A program made the position numbers and the translations under genes. A DNA stretch of 64,000 bases, taken from Crotalaria pallida (taxonomy: Eukaryota; Streptophyta; Magnoliopsida; Fabales; Fabaceae). Under the pieces are notes generated by a model. The model saw nothing but the letters and a program-made list of their open reading frames with translations, was not told the origin of the DNA and made no database searches. The stretch is taken from positions 22,772,001-22,836,000 of the forward strand of contig CM075655.1 in the NCBI GenBank assembly GCA_037953625.1. Direction: 5' to 3'. Shown one piece after another: positions 56,170-64,000 of this stretch (position 1 is the stretch's first letter; each line of letters starts with the position of its first letter).

Positions 56170-57406
56170 ATGAAGAGAAAGTGTGTTACCAATCCCGAAC
56201 TCTACCCACTTCCACCAGATGCTACTCAGTACGATTGGGTTGACCGAGAGGTAGTTGGCACCCAATCCGAGCTTTCAACAGAAGAATCCTTAGAGCAAAC
56301 CCGAGCTATAATTCTGCCTTGTCCTGGTGATGATGCTGGGAACTTATACTCCATAAGTCCGATGGGGCCGAATGAAAGAGTCTGCACTCAAATCCCTGAG
56401 GGTAGCACTGGCTTTTATTTTTATGAGGAGGTGATTACTCGTTTAGGGGTTAGAATGCCTTTTACTAGTTTTGTAATAGATGTCTTGAATACACTGAGAG
56501 TTGCCCCTTCCCAACTGCATCCGAACGCTTGGGCTTTTGTTAGAGGCTTCCAACAAGTTTGTTCTGCGATGGAATGGTCTTGTACTATTCCCATTTTTTT
56601 CTATCTGTTCGCTCCACAATGCAACGCTTTTGAAAGAGGGTCGCCGAAACGACCTTGGGTTTCTTTGAAGTCACGTAACGGATACGCTCTTTTTACTAAG
56701 TACTCTGAGTCTTGGAAAGGGTTCAAGCCTTTCTTTTTTAAATATAACTTTGTTGGTAATGGCGTCTGCTGGTTCACCTGACCTGGCGAAGAGCGACCCA
56801 TCCCTCGGTTTCCTCTTCAATGGAGTGCAAGCTTTTTCAATCGGAGGATTGCATCATATGCGTCGAATTGGAAAGAGCTTGATGAGTATGAAAACGATGT
56901 GTGCCGAGCTATTGAAAGTTATTTAGGCACCAATGGAATGATTGAGACGAGGGATATAGTGGATATCCCCTCATCAGATGTCAAGACTGAGCTTGGTAAA
57001 CTGTTTTCTTTCTGCTATTATACTTGTGATTTATTCAGATCTAATGTTACTCAGTTTTCTTTGCAGATAAAATGGCCTCTCGCATGTCTGCCCTGCTTCA
57101 AGGTGGCAAGAATAGAAAAACTCCTGCAACTAGTGTGGCTTCCGGATCTTCAAATCCGAGCACTCCGAGTTTAAGTACCTCTGCTCCTTTTGCTTCTCCG
57201 GTCGAGGTATCTCCTCGGCCATCCTCCAATGTGGTTGCTGTTGCTGCTACAGTTTCGCTGACCCCGAGCGGTCAAGTCCAAGTCTCCTCTCCCCCCCAAC
57301 AACAGACTCGTCGCCGAAGGTTGGACAAAGGCAAAGAAAAAGTGTCCGAGGGGGTGAGTATCAGGGCTGAGGGGACAAGTGCCAAAGCTGCTACTGCTCC
57401 AACTTC
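56170..57406 (+). pseudogene. Gypsy-type transposon protein (PF04195-like), spliced, with one stop
   Basis: Reads MKRKCVTNPELYPLPPD at 56170. The core 'FYFYEEVITRLGVRMPFTSF', 'VAPSQLHPNAWAFVRGF' matches the 'putative gypsy type transposon' domain I know as Transposase_28 (PF04195). An in-frame TGA lies at 56779-56781 (after VCWFT); the reading continues 'PGEERPIPRF'. A GT-AG intron fits at 56996-57066 and joins in frame (EL-D-KMASRM). Exon 2 is serine/proline-rich and ends where an LTR begins at 57407. Role unknown; such proteins belong to large non-autonomous Gypsy-like elements. Confidence 0.7.
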
Positions 57407-58950
57407 TGTAACACCCCGATTTGACAACTTGAAAATATAATTTCTTTAATTAATATGGTGAAAATTTGGGCCAATTTTTTTTTTTAAATAACATGGACAT
57501 GAGAATCTCCAAGTTCCAAAATCTTTTATCAAAATAATTTGCAATATAAATTGGATTCCCATATCACACGTCATACTTCAAGTTCCAAACCGAGATGTTA
57601 CGGAACATCGCACTTTGAAACTTGTTTTCACAAAACATTTAAAAGCCCATTTCGTTTGTCTTAACCATAAAACTTAATCTTGATTATCCAATTTTTATAA
57701 AACATAATTCGGGTGCACATGTGGATGCAGCTAATGATGTCTAAGTACCTGGTAAGGGAGTACAATACTTGAACATAGACACTATCACAATAGATCTCCG
57801 TCCAACGTAGGCTCCTCCGAAGAATCGAACCATCGATCATCGAGTCCTCGAGCCGAGTTTGACCTTCTTCTCCTTCGAGACTCCCATCTCGGTCGTGTCT
57901 CCGTAGGCCATCACGTGAAGCGCCGACTCCCAATGTAATCTACTTACTCTATCGCCTGTGGACATCATCACGAAAGTCCACAGGGAAGGGGGAAAGACAG
58001 AGAGAGTAAGCATTCCGAACGACGCATCGTCGACGGTGTGGGTTTACGATAGGCAAAATATTAAGACAATACAAACACACAACGATACACATTCACAAAT
58101 CAACAATACAACATATAATTATGCATGATGCATGAGGATGCGATGCAATTGTCGCATTAACTAACTCTTTATCTTTTACTTAAGGGAATCCTTTTATTTA
58201 GTTATCCCGCAAGGTTGAATCTCTCAGCATGCGTATTATTGATCACTAAGTCTTTTCTTTGACAGCTCGTCTCGCAAAGTCAAAGTCTCTTTATCCACGT
58301 ATCTCGAGTCCACAATATCGTAATTCAGGCCTTATGGTTTTGGATTCAGCTCTACATCTCCTCGTATTCCATCCACCTAGTCGGAAGCAATCAGAAGTAC
58401 GAGATCTCTACCACACCGGCTCCTGGAGACTACACCAAGATACACTATAAAATGCCCGGGAATAAAATGTCATGACAAAGGGTGTCAACCTCCACCGTGT
58501 TCAGGCATCCCTCTTCCGATCCTGATTTAGTCAAGGGGGCGTCAGTCATCTGTCTAGTGATCATGCAATACTTCAGCTACGACACCAGACTACTCACCCA
58601 ACCTCGGATGGTCAACCGAGGTCACTGTAGCTTTTCCCCGCCTAGACAGACTCCTCATAGGCTTCTTGACGAGTCACCGTCATTGCCTTCCCCTATCCCA
58701 ATCATCAAGTGAGTACCACGTAGGTAAACACCGTGTCTTCCTCTCCACTACTTCGGGTAAGGATTTCAAATCGGAAAGGTTATATTCGTTTATCCTATTG
58801 TCGACCCATCCTAAGTCACCTCCGTCATATAGCACCAACCATATGCGGGTTACTTCTTGTGGGACTCGACTACTATATTTGACGGGCTCCGACCCATCCT
58901 GAATAATTTTCAACATGTGGCCACAATCATATAGATACACTTTCAACATA

Positions 58951-59116
58951 TGGCTAACCGCCATTCAGATACACTTTCAACCTGTGGCTAACCGCCATTC
59001 AGATACACTTTCACATGTGGCTAACCGCCATTCAGATACACTTTCACATGTGGCTAACCGCCATTCAGATACACTTTCACATGTGGCTAACCGTCATTCA
59101 GATACACTTTCGACAT
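58951..59116. repeat. 33-bp tandem repeat, five units, each with a TGGC-TAACC-GCCA hairpin
   Basis: Units start at about 58951, 58985, 59018, 59051 and 59084, with 33-34-bp spacing. Each has TGGCTAACCGCCA (the last reads CCGTCA) followed by 'ttcagatacactttca'. In minus reading the loop is GGTTA. Upstream are further hairpins: TGACA/TGTCA (58473), TCAGG/CCTGA (58501), ACCTCGG/CCGAGGT (58601), TACC/GGTA (58715). Confidence 0.85.
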
Positions 59117-62100
59117 CGTGGTCGTCACAGCATCAGCGCGTACCACGTACTCGGTGCATCAGCATCATCCGGTTCCGTCACGCGTTCCACCCCTCGGAGT
59201 TTCGCTCGAGTCGTTGGGGGAATTTCTTATAGTTTTCTAATGTCTTTACTATTCTTATCTTATATCGCGGGATGATGCTTTATGCTCATGCAATGACAAT
59301 ATAACGACAATATATCTCAACATAAGCAAATATAGCAATCAATCAATAACATGTAATGGTATAGGTCTGAGTCTTCGTATACCGCGATACAAACAAGCAC
59401 ACAATTTATCGGGTATACTACTAGCTACGATAGACCTTTACTCCGACTTTGAGAGAGTACGGAGTATCCTAATAGATCACCTAAATACCACGGTGTCTTA
59501 GGGAAGCTTCTCTCTCACCTCGACTCCAGCAAATACTTTGTCCGAAATCGTTGCGGGATCTCCCAACTGTCAACTGCTCCAGCTTCCTGACTTATACGCA
59601 CCTCGTACTAGATAGGAGACACTAACGTTACTAGTATATCTAAATAATCGTCATTCTTAAAATCCAAAATGCGTTTTCGAAAACTCCTTTCACTTCTTGT
59701 CGGAAAATCGTAAAACTTCAAGACTTCCTCTAATCAAAATCCAACTTTCACTATACTTTAAATACTTCGAAATCATTATAGAAATCAAGGATATCATTTT
59801 AAATAAATGGATCGGTTGCTGGTCCGTTTTGGACAGCAGCTCGCTCGATCCCGAAAACATCGAATAACGTCACTTTTGAAATTCAACTTTTCTTAAATCA
59901 CGTACCATTTAAAACTCACACTTAAGACCAACAAACACATTTTCAAGATTGAAAAACAATTTAAATAAATCTGGACAGCAAAGATGCAAGTCCATAAGCC
60001 ACTCTTTTAGAAAATCCGAAAATACCGTAAAATTGCACTCTTCAAACCAACTTTATCCTATATTAAAAACTCAACTTCAAATCACTTTAAAAACATTTTA
60101 AAACAAGAAATACATCTTAGAAAAATTCTGGACAGCATCATATGCTAAGTCCCAAGTTCATTTTTCATTATTCAAAACCAATTTAAATCCATAGAAAACT
60201 AAGTATCTTGAAAACAATAAAATAAACACCTTGATTAACAATTTTTCAATCAAATAAAGTAATGAAACATATAGGCACATATAAACTGAATCATACTCAC
60301 ATAAACACTTTAAATAAACAAATTGGTTGCTGGTCCATTCCGGACAACCACAACCAAGATTCGAAAACACCGAAAGATCGTTATTTAATCTCTTTAATAC
60401 TTCATGTTAAAATGAACATTTGAAATGATTTATTTTCAAACATAACACTTATGAAATCAAATAAGGCAGCAACTAGTAACCCAATACTTTTTCAAATAAT
60501 CTAATTCTTTTTAAGATCAATCAACTTCAGAAAATTAATTACATCATCGTAATTTGTCGAATAACTCATTTTCCTTTACTCCTTTTGTCAAATAAACAAT
60601 TCCTAGACACTCAAACAAATAAATTCAATCAGCATGTATCACCTAAAGAAAACCATTTAGCACATAGCCCATAGCATATTTTCAGATCATAATTTCAAAC
60701 TAATAGCCTAGGTCGAAACACCGTAGACAATCAATCTTGTAAACCCATTCATGCATAGTCTAAACATATCATCAAGCGATCAATCATTCCATTAAGACAT
60801 TATAATCATCATACAAGTCCAGCCAAGTCACAAAGCAAAGCACAAGATTCACGTTTGTCAAAAACATTTAAATAAGCTCTTGTTCAATTACGGGAAAGCA
60901 CAAAAGATAAAATTTAAAACTATATCAAATCAACTTGTTTAATTCTCAAAATCTCCATAACATACCAATATATTTTAAAGTTAACCATATAAAATTTCCA
61001 AGTCATTTGAACAATCTTAAGTTAGGCTTCCAATCAGATTTTGCATAAAAAGCAAGATAGAACTGTTGCTGGTCTGAGGCCAAAATGCCATTATTAAAAA
61101 TAGTGTTTCAACTCCGAATTGCATGAAAATTGGTATAAATCTTCCTTACACAATCAAGATCATCTCATAAAAATTTCAGATTGGAGTTGTGAAAGTCACA
61201 CTTTTTCAATTAAACTTGTCACTAAGTCTGGAAAATCTGAACCAAACGGTTCACTGTTTTTCAATTGGTAAAAATATCAAACCAACTCGAAATCACCTCA
61301 AATTTTACAGAGAGTCACATGACATGTTTAAGGAGCTACCATAAAAATCTCAAGCAATTTAGAGTAGTTTAGGTCAGAAAAATCGGTTTAGGTTTTCCCT
61401 TAAAAACTTATTTTTCCAAAATCGTTTTCACCAAAATGACTTCATTTCAATTAACAACCAATCTCTAAAAAATCATATAAAAATTCAAAGAAGTTCATCT
61501 TAACATACTTAAGTCAGTGACAAAGTTTCAGAATCATTGAACACACATAAATATCATTTATCAAAGTTAGAAACACACACGTCACCATTTCAGCGCAATA
61601 TCACTTTATTCAACAAGTTCGTTCATTCATTTATCAATAATACACTCATACACACATAGATTCATGAAGTCAATACATATTTATTCAAGAAATTTAACTC
61701 AAAAGCTAAGGTCCAAACTGTGACCTTAACTAGGTTTTCTCAAAAGCATTTTCAAAGATTCAAGGCTTCTAAAAACAACTTCAAATCCAACAACAATTTC
61801 ACATAATGTATTAAGCAAGTACAAACATAATCCTAGCATATTTTCACTCATGAAACCGTGAGCACACATAGGCCTTTAAGCAATTTTTATTTCACATTTA
61901 ACACTTAAGATCAACACAAGGTTCATGGGAATCACACATTCATCACTTAGTCTTAAGAAAATTCTAGTCCTTTCAATCAAGCATGCAAAACCGTGGCTAA
62001 CACATAAGGATCACAATTATCACATAAATTTTATTCACTTAAAGCATCACTAAGTCTCAAGATCACAACATGCAAGGGATCAAACAAAAGAAGTCAAACT

Positions 62101-63239
62101 TTCACTCACAACAACAACAAACCGTGGCCATCATAAAGAAAATCATTAAGGAAAAGTTCAATTATTTCAAAGGTTTCTATATCACAACTCAAACATCAAG
62201 TTCATCATAGATCAAGCATGGATCTAAACATGCATGCAACCAAAATATTAGGTCTTTGAAGAGTCTTTCATGAAAATTTAAAAATCAAGTTCTTTTTCAA
62301 AACACTTTTAAGAAATCAAAGAGGAAAACCCAAGATCATGAGGAAAAACTCTTTTCTTAACAAAACTTTAAGATCAAGTTGAAAAATCAACATGCATGTA
62401 AAGGAAATCACTAGATCTAAGACAAAAACAAACATGCATCAACACTTTTCAAACAAAATCAAAGTTTTAGAAGAAAATCATGAGAAACGAAAATGAATCA
62501 AGGAAAAAGGTTTAAAACTTTTAAGATCATAAAGCAAGGTTCTTACTTAATCAAAAGTCTTAGAGAATCAAGTCCAAATCTTAGGTTTCTCCTCTCTTTC
62601 CTCACGGCTCACTCACCCTCTCTAAGGTCCATGGTTTTCTCCTTTTCTTTTTCACTATCTTGGCTTGATCTTGCTTAGGTTATGAAGAGTTTTGGGTGTT
62701 GGTTCTCCTTGTCTCTTGTTCGGCCACTCTCTCACTAAGAGCTTGAAGTTGCTCTTAGTGTTGTGTGTTTGGTCTTGGAAGGAAATGAAAGAAATGGAAA
62801 CAAGAGAAGTGTGTGTGTTTGATCACTCTCTTTCCACTCTCATGGTTTTGAGAGTGTGTGTTGGTGTGGGTTGTTGTTGTTTGTGTTGATGAGAAAAGAA
62901 GGAATGATGAAGATGGAAGAATGAAGATTGAAAGAATGAAAAAGAGCTCACTCTCTTCCACACGGTTTTGGTCCTTCTTTAATCTTCTTCACTTTTCTTT
63001 ATTTTCCATCAAGGGCTTGCATGGGTGGCTTCTTTGCAAATGCTTGGGGACTAAGTCACAAAACTTGGAGACCAAGTCTTGCTTCCATGTCCCTCACGGC
63101 CTCCTTCCTCTTTCTTTCCTTTTCTTCACTTTTTCTTCCTGTAAGTCATGCTTAGGTCATGTTGATGATGTCATGAATTTGACTAAAATGCACTCTAGCT
63201 CATGACTAAGCAAGGCTACATGAAGACCAAGTGGAACAA

Positions 63240-63560
63240 CTTGGTGACCAAGTCATTCACTTAGAATTCGGCCACATGGGGTTAGGGTAGGTTAGATTAG
63301 CTTAATTAGGTTTAAGGCACTAATTAGGGTTCTAATCATGATTAGGGTAGGATTAGGTTAATTAATCTAGGTTTAGTCCACTAATCCTTAGTGATTAGGG
63401 CTTAATCAAGGATTAAGGTACTAATCAAAAACTTAATCATAGGTTTAAGGAAAATCAATTCTAGATTAGTTCACTAACCAAAAAGGGTTTAGGGTTTAAG
63501 AGAGTAATTAAGTTCTAAATCAAGGATTAGGAGCTCGATTAGGGTTTAATCGAAGATCAA
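63240..63560. repeat. Degenerate TTAGGG/ATTAGGG-rich stretch
   Basis: Repeated words 'attagggt', 'ggttaatta', 'gggtttagggttta' resembling degraded plant telomeric (TTTAGGG) repeats mixed with 'attaatc'. Near the start of the LTR in minus reading. Confidence 0.6.
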
Positions 63561-64000
63561 GGACGGTAATTAGGGTTTCTAAAGATGATTGGACTTTGAT
63601 TCTTTGAAACTTAAAGAAAATAATTTTCCATCTTAATATCTTGAAACCATATGAATTTGTTTAAGAAGATAAAATCTTGATTGTAAAACCTTAAGTAAAA
63701 CAATCCATCGAAAACCTTAGAAAAACAAACATGTGAAACCATAACACAAGTGGATTAAGTTCCAAAGTGTAGAAATCCAACATGAAATCAAAACTTTTTA
63801 AATCAACTGAATGACTCAAAACTCAATAAAATCATTTGCTTGAACTTTATAAAAACCTTTGTTTACCAAAATTCCATAAAATCGAAAATTGATTACGTAA
63901 TCGAATAAAATATTCATCGAAAACCATTTGTAAAACAATATCTCAAAATTTCTCTTTAATGAAAACTTATTTATTGTCGTTAGGAAAATAGGGGATGTCA

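Larger units (their letters stand above)
57407..64000 (-). mobile_element. Very long Gypsy-type LTR block, minus orientation (open at window end)
   Basis: Left end TGTAACACCCCG at 57407 (minus: ending GGGGTGTTACA). The right edge of the window reads GGGGATGTCA, minus-strand start TGACATCCCC, likely one or two bases from the real LTR start (TGTGACATCCCC type). In between, 6.6 kb has no gag or pol motif. Its layout in minus reading (transcript-like leader near 62.6-63.1 kb, tandem repeats near 59 kb) resembles the other Gypsy LTRs here. Interpretation as one giant solo LTR is inference; two abutting LTRs are possible. Confidence 0.55.

Noticed and set aside
58915..59275. Frames with repeated HSDTLSHVANR and MWLTAIQIHF
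   Set aside because: Both come from the 33-bp tandem repeat, which is open in several frames because 33 is a multiple of 3.

Overview
This is an AT-rich stretch of a plant nuclear genome, most likely a eudicot and possibly a legume (weak guess from the mix of SIRE/Maximus-type Copia, Athila/Tat-type and chromovirus-type Gypsy elements). It holds one spliced host gene. The rest is mostly LTR retrotransposons nested in each other, plus non-autonomous DNA elements. I see no rRNA, tRNA, CRISPR or bacterial features.

Layout: 1-608 is the 3' end of a SIRE-like Copia LTR. 609-4194 is a decayed minus-strand Copia element with a short LTR and a duplicated RT segment. 4370-4925 is a fold-back element. 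5063-18218 is a nearly complete SIRE/Maximus-type Copia element with a perfect ATTTT target duplication; its pol is split by a 3.9-kb Gypsy solo LTR (11190-15101, target duplication GAAGC). 18300-18870 is a hAT-like non-autonomous element. 19105-21830 holds two arrays of an ACGTC dyad repeat with two MITEs between them. 22433-23716 carries a third inverted-repeat element, a LINE RNase H relic and a SINE.

24572-27620 (minus) is the only convincing host gene: a six-exon La-related protein of the plant LARP1b/c type, whose open frame is preserved across all exons (448 aa).

28393-35006 is a Gypsy element with gag but almost no pol. An Athila-like element starts inside its 3' LTR at 35007, and the Athila gag is in turn split by a 9.1-kb LTR-internal-LTR-internal-LTR dimer of a Tat-like non-autonomous element (37410-46551, target duplication GATAT) that carries two copies of an unknown 227-aa ORF. 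Athila pol resumes at 46557-51510 with several breaks. Then follow a SIRE-like LTR (52021-53725), a Gypsy LTR fragment (53726-56168), a spliced gypsy-type transposon gene fragment (56170-57406), and a very long LTR-like block (57407 to the window end, minus orientation).

The pattern I find most interesting is not a gene. Four different Gypsy LTRs carry arrays of short hairpins in which the loop or core is conserved while the stems change in a pairing-preserving way. Copia and Gypsy LTRs also share clusters of TCGA-centred palindromes. No named feature class I know explains this, and it can be tested by covariation analysis.
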